Shown piece after piece: positions 8,805 to 17,887 of a stretch of DNA of 64,000 nucleotides. The notes below the pieces were generated by a model. That model searched no databases. It was given only the letters and a program-made list of their open reading frames with translations, and was not told where the DNA came from. Made by a program: the position numbers and the translations under genes. Positions within the stretch are counted from its first letter, which is position 1. The number at the start of each line of letters is the position of its first letter. This stretch comes from CAUJIW01 sp963205175 (GTDB lineage Bacteria; Pseudomonadota; Alphaproteobacteria; Sphingomonadales; Sphingomonadaceae), in the NCBI GenBank assembly GCA_041060555.1, contig JBEUDS010000011.1; one strand, 5' to 3'.

Positions 8805-10881
8805 GTTGCGGCTCCGCCGCCGTGCCGCGCGTGGAGGCCGGATTCGCCGGGGCTGGCGCGGCCGGGGCCACACCGCCCATGTAATCCCGCACCAGCGCGT
8901 CGAGCGACGGCTCCCTGTCCGGGTTGAACTGCTGCTGCTGGTCGCGGATGTAGCCGTAGCGTTGCGCCGCCAGTTTCTGGGCGCTGGCACGGTCGCGCAC
9001 GATGGTCGGCCGGATGAACACCATGAGATTGGTCTTCTGCTTGCTGCGCGAGCGGCTCTTGAACGCCTCGCCCAGCAGCGGAATATCCGCCAGCAGCGGC
9101 ACCTTCTCGACGGTCCGGCGCTCGACGTCGTCCATCAGGCCGCCCAGGGCGATGATGTCGCCGTCATCCACCGTTACCGTGGTCTCGATTTCCCGCTTGT
9201 TGAGGATGAGGTCGGCCGACTTTTCGGTCACCGGCCCGGCGATCGACGACGCCTCCTGACGCAGGAACAGCTTGATGCTGCCGCCGGCGTTGATCTGCGG
9301 CCGGACCTCCAGCTGAATGCCGACGTCCTGCCGCTGCACCGTGCGGAACGCGTTGTCGAAATTGCCCGACAGGGCCTCGCCGGTGGTGACGGGAACCTCC
9401 TGCCCGACCAGGATGCTGGCTTTCTGGTTATCCAGTGTCATGATCGAGGGTGTGGAGAGGATGTTCGACCGGGTGTCGGACTTGACGGCGTTGATGACCG
9501 CGCCGAACAGGGCGTCGTTGCCAATCTCGCCGCCGATGCCGAACAGCGAGCCGGTGACACCCAGAATCGACTGCGCGGCCGCGGCTTGCAGGGTCTCGGA
9601 GGCGGTGGAGGTCGTGGTGCCGGTCGTGGTCACGCCGTCGTCGGTCGTTGTCGTCGTCCGGTCCAGCTCCCGGGAGGCGATGGCCCCGCCCAGCGTCAAC
9701 AGGTTGGGAGCGGTGTTCGAATAATTGGTGACCGCGAGCGGGATGCTGCTGCCGCCGGTGCCGGCCAGCAGGAACTGTACGCCCAGTTTCTTGGCGGCAT
9801 CGTCGGAAATCTCGACGATGATCGCCTCCACCAGCACCTGTTCGCGCCGAACGTCGAGCTTGCGGATGACTTCGCCAAGCGATCGCTGCACATCGGGCGG
9901 AGCGGAGATGATCAGTGCGTTGGCGCCACCGTAGCGGGCAATGACTGCGCGCCCTGGGCCGGGCGGCGCGCTGGCGCCGGGCGTGCCGGAGACCACCGGC
10001 GTCGCCGGCTTGTCGCTCTCGCCCTGACCGGGCGCGGGGCTGTTGACCACGCTCACCTGGACCTGCTGGCCGGCCAGCTGCTGCAGTACCGGCAGCAGGC
10101 CTTCGGCGTCGGCGTTTTCCAGGAAGATCACGCGGACGTCGGAGCCTGCGGCGGCGCGCTTGTCGAGCTCGCTGACAATTTCGGCCATCCGGGTGACCAT
10201 CTCCGGTTCACCGCGAAGGATCACCGAATTGGAGCTGTCTATGGGGATCACACGCACGCCGGGCCCGCCATCGCCCGCGCTTCCGGCCGCGGCTTCGACC
10301 GCACTGGCGATCTCGCGGGCGCCAGCATTGTCGAGGCTGATCAGCCGCATCGCCCGGCTGTCGCGGTCGATGCTGGCAAGCACGCCGCGAATGCGGGTGA
10401 TGTTGTCCGCATAGTCGGCAACGACAATGGCGCCACCGCCGCGGCTGGCGCTGACTTGCCCCTCCTTGCTCACCAGCGGCCGCAGGGCCTCCAGGGCCGA
10501 GGCGGTGTCGATCGATTTCAGCTTGAACACCTGGGTCACAAAGCCGTCGCCGCCGCCGCGTGCGGGCGCCTGGGCCGCGCCGGTCGCCGCCGTGATACGG
10601 TAGCCGCCGCCCGCCATCGGGATCGCCACGAAGCCGTTGGCGCGCAGCGTCGAGAGGAAGACCTCGAAATACTGAGTGCGGGTCAACGGGCGTTCGGAGA
10701 CCACCGACACCTTGCCCTGGACGTCGGGGTCGATGATGAAGGTCTGACCGGTGCTCCGCCCGACGTCCTCGATGAAGGCGCGAATGTCGGCGTCGCGCAG
10801 GTTGATGACCTGCTGTGCCGTGGCGGGCAGGGTAAAGACCTGGGCCAGCAGTGCGCCAGTGAGGGCGAGGCGGCGGATCAT
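8791..10881 (-). CDS. gspD: type II secretion secretin GspD
   Basis: Outer-membrane secretin of 696 residues. A signal peptide ends near residue 22 (PATAQQ). N0 and N1-N3 domains follow (VINLRDADIRAFIEDVGRST at the start, then repeated LEALRPLV-like and VSELDKRA-like motifs), then the C-terminal secretin domain with VPVTTGE, VGIQLEVRPQI and PLLGEAFKSRS. A Gly/Ser-poor, acid-rich tail ends the protein. No lipobox and no pilotin gene is visible, so its route to the outer membrane is unknown. Start overlaps the gspC stop as ATGA. Confidence 0.96.
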   Translation of the reverse strand: MIRRLALTGALLAQVFTLPATAQQVINLRDADIRAFIEDVGRSTGQTFIIDPDVQGKVSVVSERPLTRTQYFEVFLSTLRANGFVAIPMAGGGYRITAATGAAQAPARGGGDGFVTQVFKLKSIDTASALEALRPLVSKEGQVSASRGGGAIVVADYADNITRIRGVLASIDRDSRAMRLISLDNAGAREIASAVEAAAGSAGDGGPGVRVIPIDSSNSVILRGEPEMVTRMAEIVSELDKRAAAGSDVRVIFLENADAEGLLPVLQQLAGQQVQVSVVNSPAPGQGESDKPATPVVSGTPGASAPPGPGRAVIARYGGANALIISAPPDVQRSLGEVIRKLDVRREQVLVEAIIVEISDDAAKKLGVQFLLAGTGGSSIPLAVTNYSNTAPNLLTLGGAIASRELDRTTTTTDDGVTTTGTTTSTASETLQAAAAQSILGVTGSLFGIGGEIGNDALFGAVINAVKSDTRSNILSTPSIMTLDNQKASILVGQEVPVTTGEALSGNFDNAFRTVQRQDVGIQLEVRPQINAGGSIKLFLRQEASSIAGPVTEKSADLILNKREIETTVTVDDGDIIALGGLMDDVERRTVEKVPLLADIPLLGEAFKSRSRSKQKTNLMVFIRPTIVRDRASAQKLAAQRYGYIRDQQQQFNPDREPSLDALVRDYMGGVAPAAPAPANPASTRGTAAEPQHAGK

Positions 10882-11513
10882 CGGTTCGACTCCGTGGGCA
10901 ATGTGGCATTCTTGCTGGCAATGGCGCCCCCGGCGCCGGGAGGCAGGGGGAGTGGTGGCGCGGTGTCGCCGGCGGTCGCCGACGCCGAGGGACCGGTCGT
11001 CAGGGCTGATGCGTCGGTGACCACGGGAGCAACGGTGGTTGCCGGAATTGACTGGTCGAGCAGCAGTTGCTCCAGCGTGCCGTGCCGGTTGATGGTGATG
11101 CCGTCCAGCGACACGGCATGCAGCCGCACCCCCGTCATCAGCTCCTCACCAACCATGTAGCTGCGCTGCGGCCCGTCGTTGACGCTGAGGATCGCCGATC
11201 CGCGTCCCGCCACGGAGTCGCTGCGCGTGCCGAACACGACGATTTCCAGTGCCGACATCGACAGTGCGCCGGCACCACCGACCTGGAAGAAGGGATCGAA
11301 GGCGCCAAGGATGCGGGTGTCGACGGCCAGCGAGCGGTTGACCGCCGCCGATGAGGTCAGTGGCGGCGCCAGACTGACCGGCGCCGTCGCCGTCAAGACC
11401 AGTCGCACCAGCAGCACGATCAGCGCCAGCACGACCAGCAGTTCGGCCAGCCGCATGAGCTGACGTGCCGGGAGTCTGGCCTGTGGCGGATGACGTGGGT
11501 TTGGCTGGGACAT
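10878..11513 (-). CDS. gspC: GspC-like type II secretion protein with HR domain but no PDZ
   Basis: A 211-residue bitopic protein: cytoplasmic N-terminus, transmembrane helix at about 22-41, then a homology-region (HR) domain that reads LEIVVFGTRSDS, GRGSAILSV, YMVGEELMTGVRLHAVSLDGITI, the pattern by which GspC contacts the secretin N0 domain. The usual C-terminal PDZ or coiled-coil domain is absent; instead there is a Pro/Ala/Thr-rich tail. Being directly upstream of gspD with ATGA overlap supports GspC. A second, PDZ-bearing GspC homologue is encoded divergently at 12464. Confidence 0.8.
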   Translation of the reverse strand: MSQPNPRHPPQARLPARQLMRLAELLVVLALIVLLVRLVLTATAPVSLAPPLTSSAAVNRSLAVDTRILGAFDPFFQVGGAGALSMSALEIVVFGTRSDSVAGRGSAILSVNDGPQRSYMVGEELMTGVRLHAVSLDGITINRHGTLEQLLLDQSIPATTVAPVVTDASALTTGPSASATAGDTAPPLPLPPGAGGAIASKNATLPTESNR

Positions 11514-11594
11514 CTTGGACCGGCGTGAAGGACTACGTCGCCGGTCTATGAAGGGAGTATTGCAGTACGATGACTTATTTGCTGCGGTTTCGTG

Positions 11595-12359
11595 TCAGTC
11601 CGGAAGCCAGCCGATCCGCTGCGTCAACCAGACCAGAAAGGCGGCCAGCGCCAGGCAGGTGCCGAAGGGGATCCGCAGGTGCCGGTGCACGGCCGTGCCC
11701 CGCAGCGCCGCGACTCCAACCGCCATCAGCCCGATCATCGCCGCGGCGGTAAGCGCCAGCGGCAGCCCCTGCCAGCCGAGCCAGGCGCCAATCGCGCCGA
11801 ACAACTTGGGGTCGCCGCCTCCCATGCCGTCGTGGCCGCGGCGCCAGCGATAGTAGCGGCGGATCGCCTCCAGGCCGAGGTAGCCGCAGCCCGTGCCCAC
11901 AAGGGCATTGACGGGCGGCCAATGGTTCAGACTGGCGCTGAACAGGCCGAGTCCGGCAAGAGTCAGGGTCAGGGAGTCAGGCAGCCAGAAGTGTCTGAGA
12001 TCGAGCGCGGCAAGCAGCAGCAGCAGCCATCCGAACAGCAGCCAGTACAAATCCGTGGGCCCCGCAGCGACCGCCAGCACGGCGGCGCCGACTACGCCGG
12101 CGGCAATCTCCATGAGTGGCAGCAGGGCGGGAATGGGGGCGCCGCAATGACGGCAGCGCCCGCGCAGCAGCAGGAAGGACAGCAGGGGCACCAGCTCAAG
12201 CGGTCCCAGCGGGTGCCCGCAGGAATCACAGGCCGACCGCCCGGCGACGACTGGTCGGCGCGCTGGCATGCGTACGGCGAGCACGGCGAGGAAGCTGCCG
12301 ATGAGGGCGCCGGCGGCAAAGCCGATCAGCAGGCGGCCGCTGATGCTGATATCGAACAT
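11595..12359 (-). CDS. gspO: prepilin peptidase / methyltransferase GspO (PilD-like)
   Basis: Polytopic aspartic protease of 254 residues that cleaves and N-methylates the GspG-K leaders. A cytoplasmic zinc site is formed by CDSC and CRHC near residues 45 and 70. The first catalytic Asp lies in ALDLRHFWLPD and the second in GGGDPKLF, the GxGD motif. About seven hydrophobic helices follow family topology. The ATG at 12359 gives a normal N-terminus (MFDISISGRLLIGFAAG) but has no clear ribosome site; the frame continues to 12440 with non-conserved sequence. It is first in the T2SS operon, 81 bases before gspC. Confidence 0.92.
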   Translation of the reverse strand: MFDISISGRLLIGFAAGALIGSFLAVLAVRMPARRPVVAGRSACDSCGHPLGPLELVPLLSFLLLRGRCRHCGAPIPALLPLMEIAAGVVGAAVLAVAAGPTDLYWLLFGWLLLLLAALDLRHFWLPDSLTLTLAGLGLFSASLNHWPPVNALVGTGCGYLGLEAIRRYYRWRRGHDGMGGGDPKLFGAIGAWLGWQGLPLALTAAAMIGLMAVGVAALRGTAVHRHLRIPFGTCLALAAFLVWLTQRIGWLPD

Positions 12360-12463
12360 GGCCGCCGTTAGAGCACGGGTGCCGGTGCCCCGCAATGGCC
12401 CTCCAGCGCCGCGGTGGCGTGGCTGTCGCAAATGTTTCACATACCGGCCCTAGTGCAGGCGGG

Positions 12464-13291
12464 ATGACCTGGCTGGTTTCGTTTCTGCCCGCTGCCGGCC
12501 CCGACCGCCGGCGTCTCCTGGTGCTGCTCGGCATTCTGCTGGTCGCCGCCGCGGCCGTGCTTGTCAGTCTGCGCGGCCGCGGCTCCCCGCCGTCCGCAGG
12601 CGTCGAACTGACAGCACCGCTGCCGGCGACGGCGACGGGCGTTGCTGCTCAGCCTGTCGCGCCAGCGGGTGTGCCGGCAATCACGACGACGGCCGATATC
12701 TCCCGTGTGGCGTTGCACGGTGTGCTGCTCCATCCGGACCGGCGCGCTGCAATCCTGTCGCTGGCTGACGGGCGTCAGCGCCGGGTTGCGGAGGGTGCCA
12801 CGATCGCGCCGGGGCTGGTGCTCAGGTCGGTGTCGGCCGACTCGATCGTCATTGCCGTGTCGGGGGTGGATACGCGCCTGTCGTTGCGATCGGTTGCCGG
12901 TGTCGTCGCCGCACCTCCGGTGGCAGCGCTGGCAAATGCCGCGACATCGCCACAGGCCGCCGGCGCGCCGGCCGGCGGCAAGATCACCCGCGCGGCCCTG
13001 CTGCCGGGGGGCGATCTGAAGGCTAACAGCCTGGGGTTTCGTCTGGGGCTCAAACCCGTGCGGGAGGGGACGGCGACGGTCGGCTATCGGGTGGCGGATG
13101 TCGCCAGGATGCCGGCCTTCGCACAGCTGGGTTTGCGCAGTGGTGACGTTGTTCTTTCCGTCAACGGCGACAAGTTGTGGTCTGAAGAAAAGATCGGTGA
13201 ACTCGCCGAGGAACTGAGTCATGTGTCCGCGCTCAGCGTAGTCTATCTGCGCGACGGCCAGCGGCGGGAAGCGAGCGTTGTCGTCGAGTGA
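12464..13291 (+). CDS. second GspC-like protein: transmembrane helix, HR domain and PDZ domain
   Basis: Divergent from the T2SS operon. The 275-residue product has a transmembrane helix at about 17-37, a Pro/Ala linker, an HR-like domain (ISRVALHGVLLHPDRRAAIL to TRLSLRSV), a second linker and a C-terminal PDZ domain (GFRLGLKPV, AFAQLGLRSGDVVLSVNGD, VVYLRDGQRREASVVVE). This is the full GspC architecture, which the operon copy lacks. It may be the functional GspC that selects cargo, with the 211-residue protein as a shortened partner. The ATG at 12464 starts just before the membrane helix; an upstream ATG at 12395 is less likely. Confidence 0.75.
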   Translation: MTWLVSFLPAAGPDRRRLLVLLGILLVAAAAVLVSLRGRGSPPSAGVELTAPLPATATGVAAQPVAPAGVPAITTTADISRVALHGVLLHPDRRAAILSLADGRQRRVAEGATIAPGLVLRSVSADSIVIAVSGVDTRLSLRSVAGVVAAPPVAALANAATSPQAAGAPAGGKITRAALLPGGDLKANSLGFRLGLKPVREGTATVGYRVADVARMPAFAQLGLRSGDVVLSVNGDKLWSEEKIGELAEELSHVSALSVVYLRDGQRREASVVVE

Positions 13292-13318
13292 CGCCGCGAC
13301 GCTTCTCTCGCCGCACGT

Positions 13319-13343
13319 GCCGGCTTCCCGCGGCAACGCCGGC
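13319..13343 (+). terminator. possible stem-loop after the second gspC-like gene
   Basis: GCCGGC arms of six bases enclose a 13-base loop and are followed by TGACTTT. It could end transcription of the upstream gene, but the stem is short and the T-run poor. Confidence 0.3.
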
Positions 13344-13481
13344 TGACTTTCACCGTCATGACGTCGATCTGAAATAAAACCATCACGAAACACCCCTAAC
13401 AGGTTCCCGCGTACGGACAGCCAGACCAATTCAGTCCGACCAACCGACACCGGTCATTCCCAACAGAGAAGGGGGCTCCTC

Positions 13482-14981
13482 ATGTTTCGTTTTCGCAGTT
13501 TGCTGTTGCTGGGCACCGCGCTTGCCCTGGCCGCCTGCAACGCCGATGATGTGGCGTCGCCCGGTGAAGGCGTGATCGTTACGCCGACTCCGACGCCGAC
13601 CCCAACCCCCACTCCGACGCCGACTCCGACCCCGACCGGCCCGGCGACCAGCTGCCCGAACGGCACCGCGAATGTCGGCACCATCAACAACGAGCGCATC
13701 TGCCAGATTTCCGGCGTGATCACTGGCAACCTGACCATCCAGAATCTCGCGGGCGTCATCTACTCGCTGTCGGGCCGCGTCGAGGTGGGTGTCGATGTCG
13801 GCGGCGACGGCACGGCGCCGGGCGGCCAGCAGGGCATTCTCACCATCGAGCCCGGTGTCCGCATTTTCGGCTCCTCGGGCGCGGACTTCCTGCTGGTGAA
13901 TCGCGGTTCGCAGCTTTACGCCGAGGGTACCGCCACCAACCCGATCGTCTTCACCAGCCGTTCCAACGTCGAGGGCACCGCCACCGACAGCAGCATCGGC
14001 CAGTGGGGCGGCATCGTCATTCTCGGCCGGGCGCCGATCAGCGACTGTCTCGCGGCGGTTCCGGGCGGCAGCGCCGATTGTCAGGCGGCGATCGAGGGCG
14101 TGAGCAATGCCTACTATGGTGGCGCGCTGTCGAACGACAGCAGTGGCCGTCTGCGCTATGTCCAGGTCCGCTACCCTGGTTTCGAGGTGGCACCGGGCAA
14201 CGAGCTCAACGGTATCACCCTCGGTGGCGTGGGTGCCGGCACCGTGATCGATCACATCCAGGTCCACAACAGTTCGGACGACGGCATCGAGTGGTTCGGC
14301 GGCACGGTGAACAGCAAGTATCTGGTCATCACCGGCGCTGACGACGACTCGTTGGATACCGACCTTGGCTACAAGGGCTATTCGCAGTTCTCCATCGTCG
14401 TTCAGCGCGCGACCGGCGGTGACCGTGCCCTGGAGGCGGACTCCAGCGGCAACGAGGACGCAACCCCGCGTCAGCACGCCCGGTTCGCCAACTTCACCTG
14501 GATCGCCAACGACAGCACGGCATCACTGCTGCTGCGTGGTGGTGCTGACTTCACGTTCGTCAACGGCGTCATTGCCGGCACTGCGCCCCAGTGTATCGAC
14601 GTTGACGGCAACACCACCATGCAGGCCGCCGATGCCACCAAGGACGAACAGGGTCCGCCGGTGTTCAATTCGGTGTTCCTCGCCTGCCCGGTGGCCTTCA
14701 CCGAGGATGGCAACGTCGCCGCCTCGGCGGTCCAGACGGTGTTTGACGCCGGCACCAACAACGTGGCGCTGGGCACCTCGACGCTGACCAATACCTTTGT
14801 CAACGGCGCCAACGAGTCGGCCGTGACCGCCTTCAACGCGGCGACGCTCAACGCGTTCTTCGTCACCACCGATTATATCGGCGCGGTCAAGGACGCCAAC
14901 GACACCTGGTATGCCGGCTGGACCTGCGGCCTGTCGGGCCAGGCGTCCTGTACGGCGCTGCCGGCGAACAGCGGAAACTAA
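13482..14981 (+). CDS. surface lipoprotein with Thr-Pro repeat linker and probable beta-helix domain; candidate T2SS cargo
   Basis: The 499-residue product starts with a lipoprotein signal peptide; lipobox LAAC places the lipidated Cys at 19, followed by Asn, which argues against inner-membrane retention. Residues 34-52 are a strict Thr-Pro repeat, a rigid spacer. The rest is rich in short beta motifs (GGIVILGRAPI, LRYVQVRYPG, GTVIDHIQVHNSSDDGIEWFGG) resembling right-handed beta-helix proteins, with several cysteine pairs fit for disulphides, ending WTCGLSGQASC. AGAAGGGGG precedes the ATG. The receptor gene follows 81 bases later and the T2SS genes lie just upstream. From memory, a T2SS-exported lipoprotein (ElpS) is known in Caulobacter; the cargo role here is inferred. 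Confidence 0.72.
   Translation: MFRFRSLLLLGTALALAACNADDVASPGEGVIVTPTPTPTPTPTPTPTPTPTGPATSCPNGTANVGTINNERICQISGVITGNLTIQNLAGVIYSLSGRVEVGVDVGGDGTAPGGQQGILTIEPGVRIFGSSGADFLLVNRGSQLYAEGTATNPIVFTSRSNVEGTATDSSIGQWGGIVILGRAPISDCLAAVPGGSADCQAAIEGVSNAYYGGALSNDSSGRLRYVQVRYPGFEVAPGNELNGITLGGVGAGTVIDHIQVHNSSDDGIEWFGGTVNSKYLVITGADDDSLDTDLGYKGYSQFSIVVQRATGGDRALEADSSGNEDATPRQHARFANFTWIANDSTASLLLRGGADFTFVNGVIAGTAPQCIDVDGNTTMQAADATKDEQGPPVFNSVFLACPVAFTEDGNVAASAVQTVFDAGTNNVALGTSTLTNTFVNGANESAVTAFNAATLNAFFVTTDYIGAVKDANDTWYAGWTCGLSGQASCTALPANSGN
13581..13637 (+). repeat. six-base tandem repeat encoding (Thr-Pro)9-Thr
   Basis: Nine ACN-CCN units in a row code for the Thr-Pro spacer of the lipoprotein. The third-base pattern varies (ACGCCG, ACTCCG, ACCCCA), so it is an imperfect repeat, but it could still change length by slippage in six-base steps without breaking the frame. 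Confidence 0.85.
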
Positions 14982-15062
14982 GCCGCACGTCAGGTCATGG
15001 GGCGGTGGCGTCGAGGCGTCGCCGCCCGCACCTTTATTCCATCCGGTTCCGGAAGGCTCGCC

Positions 15063-17777
15063 ATGAACAAGACCGCGCTCGCAGGAAAGCTGCTTCTTTT
15101 CTCCACTGCCCTGTGCACCGTGCAGGCCTATGCCCAGGCGGCCGATACCACGTCGGCGCCGCTGCAAATGGCCGCGGCCGAGACGGCGGAAAAGGACAAG
15201 CCCGTCGACATCTCCGCGCCTGGCGCGCGCAATGCCGACGACATCATCGTGCAGGGGCGTTACATCCCTGATTCGATCCGTGCCACCTCCGAGGTCATCA
15301 GCATCCTCTCGGCCGACGAGATCAAGCGTACCGGTGATGGCGACATTGCCGGCGCCTTGCAGCGCATCACCGGCCTCAGCCTGGTCGGCGGCCGTTTCGT
15401 CTATGTGCGCGGCCTGGGTGAGCGCTATTCGCTGGCGCTGCTCAACGGTTCACCGCTGCCGTCGCCCGAGCCCCTGCGCCGCGTGGTCCCGCTTGACCTG
15501 TTCCCCACCAGCATGATCGCCAGCTCGGTGGTCCAGAAGAGCTACTCGGCCAACTACCCCGGCGAGTTCGGCGGCGGTGTGATCAACCTCACCACGCGCG
15601 CGGTGCCGGAGGAGAGCTTCCTCACCATCGGCGGCGGCATTGGCGGCAACAGCGAGACGACGTTCGAGCTGGGCTATACCTATTATGGCAGCAGCACCGA
15701 CTTCACCGGCTATGACGGTGGCAATCGCAAGATTCCGTCACCGCTCAAGAATGCGATGGACAGCGGCAACCTGATCGTCGAGGGCAGCAATTTCAGCAAT
15801 GCCCAGATGCAGGAAATCACCGCCAGCCTGCAGAATGCCTCGACCACGCTGATCCAGCGCAACAAGGATATTCCGGTCGATTTCTCGGTCGATGTCAGTG
15901 CCGGCACCTCCGTTGACATCGGAGAGGATCGGCTGGGGATTATCGCCACTTTCGGCTGGGACAACAAGTGGCGGACCCAGGGTGGCCTGCAGCAGACCAC
16001 CGCGGGTCTCGCCTCCGACGAAAATGGCAATCAGGTCATCAATCCGGACTCGAACTTCCGCTTCCTGTCGACCGAGAACCGGGTGGTCATGAACGGCCTG
16101 GTCGGTCTTGGCTATGAGTTCGGCGAAAGCAAGATCCGCTGGACGAACCTCTACATCCACGACACGTCGAAGGAAGCGCGCATCCTCGATGGCGTTGACG
16201 AAATCAACGTCGGCTCGGATCGTCTGAACAAGAGCTACACCTCCTGGTATGAGCGCCAGCTGTTCGATACCCAGGTCGTCGGTGAGTTCAAGTTCGGCGA
16301 CGTCAGCCTCGACGTGCGCGGTACCTACGCCAACACCAAGCGCGATGCGCCGTATGAGCGGTCGTTCAGCTATCGCTTCAATGCCACTGCCAACGATTTC
16401 AAGAATGATCTGCGCAGCCCCGGTGAAAGCGCCACCGTCGCGTTCAGCGAACTGAGCGAGGATGTGTGGGCGGCGTCGGCAGATCTCAGTTACGACCTGC
16501 CGACCAGCATGAAGATCACGGCTACGGCGGGCTACGCCTACAGTGACACGAGCCGGACCTCCACCCGTCGCGAGTTTGCCTACCGTCCGTCGGCGGCGCT
16601 GGATCTCGCCGTGGCGCAGGAGCGCCCGGACTATCTCCTGTCGGACTATAATATCTACACCTACAATATCCTGCTCGTGGATCTGTCGAGCGCATCGGGC
16701 GCGGCAAAGTACGATGCCGGACTTGAGGTCAATGCAGGCTACCTGCAGGTCGACATCGAGCCGGTGGACTATGTGCGGGCGAATTTCGGCGTCCGCTATG
16801 AGGATGCCACACAGGTCGTGACGCCGATCGATCTGTTCGGTCTGGGTGGCAGCATCCAGAATCTGAGCACCAATCTGAAGAACGACTACTGGCTGCCCTC
16901 GGCCACCATCACCTGGAACTTCGCCGAGGACATGCAGCTGCGGCTGGCGGCTTCAAAGACCATCGCCCGTCCCCAGTTCCGCGAACTGGCGCCGCAGCAG
17001 TATTTCGACAACGAGTCCGACCGTACCTTCATCGGCAACAACTATCTGACCGACAGCAAGCTGCTCAATCTCGAAGCGCGGTACGAATATTACATGGACC
17101 AGGAAGACCGGCTGTCGGTGGCGGGCTTCTTCAAGTCGATCGACAAGCCGATCGAGGCGATCGCCATCCAGCAGGGCCAGACCTTCTTTACGACGTTTGC
17201 CAATGCGCCCAAGGCGATGCTCTATGGCGTCGAGCTGGAAGTGCAGAAGAAATTCCCGTTGCAGGGTCTGCTCGATGGCAAGCTGTTCGACAGCCGGGCG
17301 CTGGTGGTTTCGAGCAACTATACCTACAGCAAATCGAAGCTGAAGGTCCGCGATGGCGATACCACCATCCCGACCGACACGGCCGGCGTGCCGATCGCCG
17401 CGGCGGCCCTGTTCCGGGATGGCGCGCCGCTCACCGGCCAGTCTGACCATATCGTCAATCTTCAGTTCGGCCTTGAAGACGAGGACTCGCTGTCCCAGCA
17501 GACGCTGATGCTGACATACGCCAGCAAGCGGGTGACCAACCGCTTTACCTCCGGCGGGCAGGCCATCGACTTCATGGAAGAACCTGGCTTCCGCCTTGAT
17601 TTCGTCGCGCGTCAGGGCTTCGCCTGGCGGGGGGTCGATTTCGAGCTGAAGCTGGAGGCTCGCAATCTGACGAACGAGAATTACGAGGAATACCAGACGT
17701 TCAATGGCAGCCGGGTTGATCGTAATACGTACGACCTTGGCCGCTCCTTCAAGATCGGTCTCAGCGCGACGTTCTGA
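15063..17777 (+). CDS. TonB-dependent outer-membrane receptor paired with the Thr-Pro lipoprotein
   Basis: A 904-residue receptor. The ATG follows GGAAGG at ideal spacing and gives a signal peptide ending AYAQA. The plug domain reads DDIIVQGRYIPDSIRATSEV, LQRITGLSLVGGRFVYVRGLGERYS and GEFGGGVINLTTR; the rest forms the 22-strand barrel, with the terminal strand ending in SFKIGLSATF and a final Phe, the BAM recognition signal. It is probably co-transcribed with the lipoprotein, like a receptor with its surface partner. The substrate is unknown. A terminator stem follows. Confidence 0.93.
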   Translation: MNKTALAGKLLLFSTALCTVQAYAQAADTTSAPLQMAAAETAEKDKPVDISAPGARNADDIIVQGRYIPDSIRATSEVISILSADEIKRTGDGDIAGALQRITGLSLVGGRFVYVRGLGERYSLALLNGSPLPSPEPLRRVVPLDLFPTSMIASSVVQKSYSANYPGEFGGGVINLTTRAVPEESFLTIGGGIGGNSETTFELGYTYYGSSTDFTGYDGGNRKIPSPLKNAMDSGNLIVEGSNFSNAQMQEITASLQNASTTLIQRNKDIPVDFSVDVSAGTSVDIGEDRLGIIATFGWDNKWRTQGGLQQTTAGLASDENGNQVINPDSNFRFLSTENRVVMNGLVGLGYEFGESKIRWTNLYIHDTSKEARILDGVDEINVGSDRLNKSYTSWYERQLFDTQVVGEFKFGDVSLDVRGTYANTKRDAPYERSFSYRFNATANDFKNDLRSPGESATVAFSELSEDVWAASADLSYDLPTSMKITATAGYAYSDTSRTSTRREFAYRPSAALDLAVAQERPDYLLSDYNIYTYNILLVDLSSASGAAKYDAGLEVNAGYLQVDIEPVDYVRANFGVRYEDATQVVTPIDLFGLGGSIQNLSTNLKNDYWLPSATITWNFAEDMQLRLAASKTIARPQFRELAPQQYFDNESDRTFIGNNYLTDSKLLNLEARYEYYMDQEDRLSVAGFFKSIDKPIEAIAIQQGQTFFTTFANAPKAMLYGVELEVQKKFPLQGLLDGKLFDSRALVVSSNYTYSKSKLKVRDGDTTIPTDTAGVPIAAAALFRDGAPLTGQSDHIVNLQFGLEDEDSLSQQTLMLTYASKRVTNRFTSGGQAIDFMEEPGFRLDFVARQGFAWRGVDFELKLEARNLTNENYEEYQTFNGSRVDRNTYDLGRSFKIGLSATF

Positions 17778-17803
17778 GCGTCGTCACGACTCATCAAGGC
17801 GAG

Positions 17804-17832
17804 CGCCCCGTCGTGACCATCGCGACGGGGCG
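17804..17832. terminator. bidirectional stem-loop between convergent genes
   Basis: Perfect ten-base arms CGCCCCGTCG and CGACGGGGCG enclose a nine-base loop, between the receptor and the convergent oxygenase gene. A short TT follows on the plus strand. It can serve both transcripts. Confidence 0.75.
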
Positions 17833-17887
17833 TTCGGCGTTCATGGGATGACGCTGGTCGTGGCGCCCGGTCGCCGTGGCGGCTGCC

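Noticed and set aside
13292..13481. Riboswitch or small RNA before the lipoprotein gene
   Set aside because: Only one short stem is present and no known aptamer pattern was recognised.
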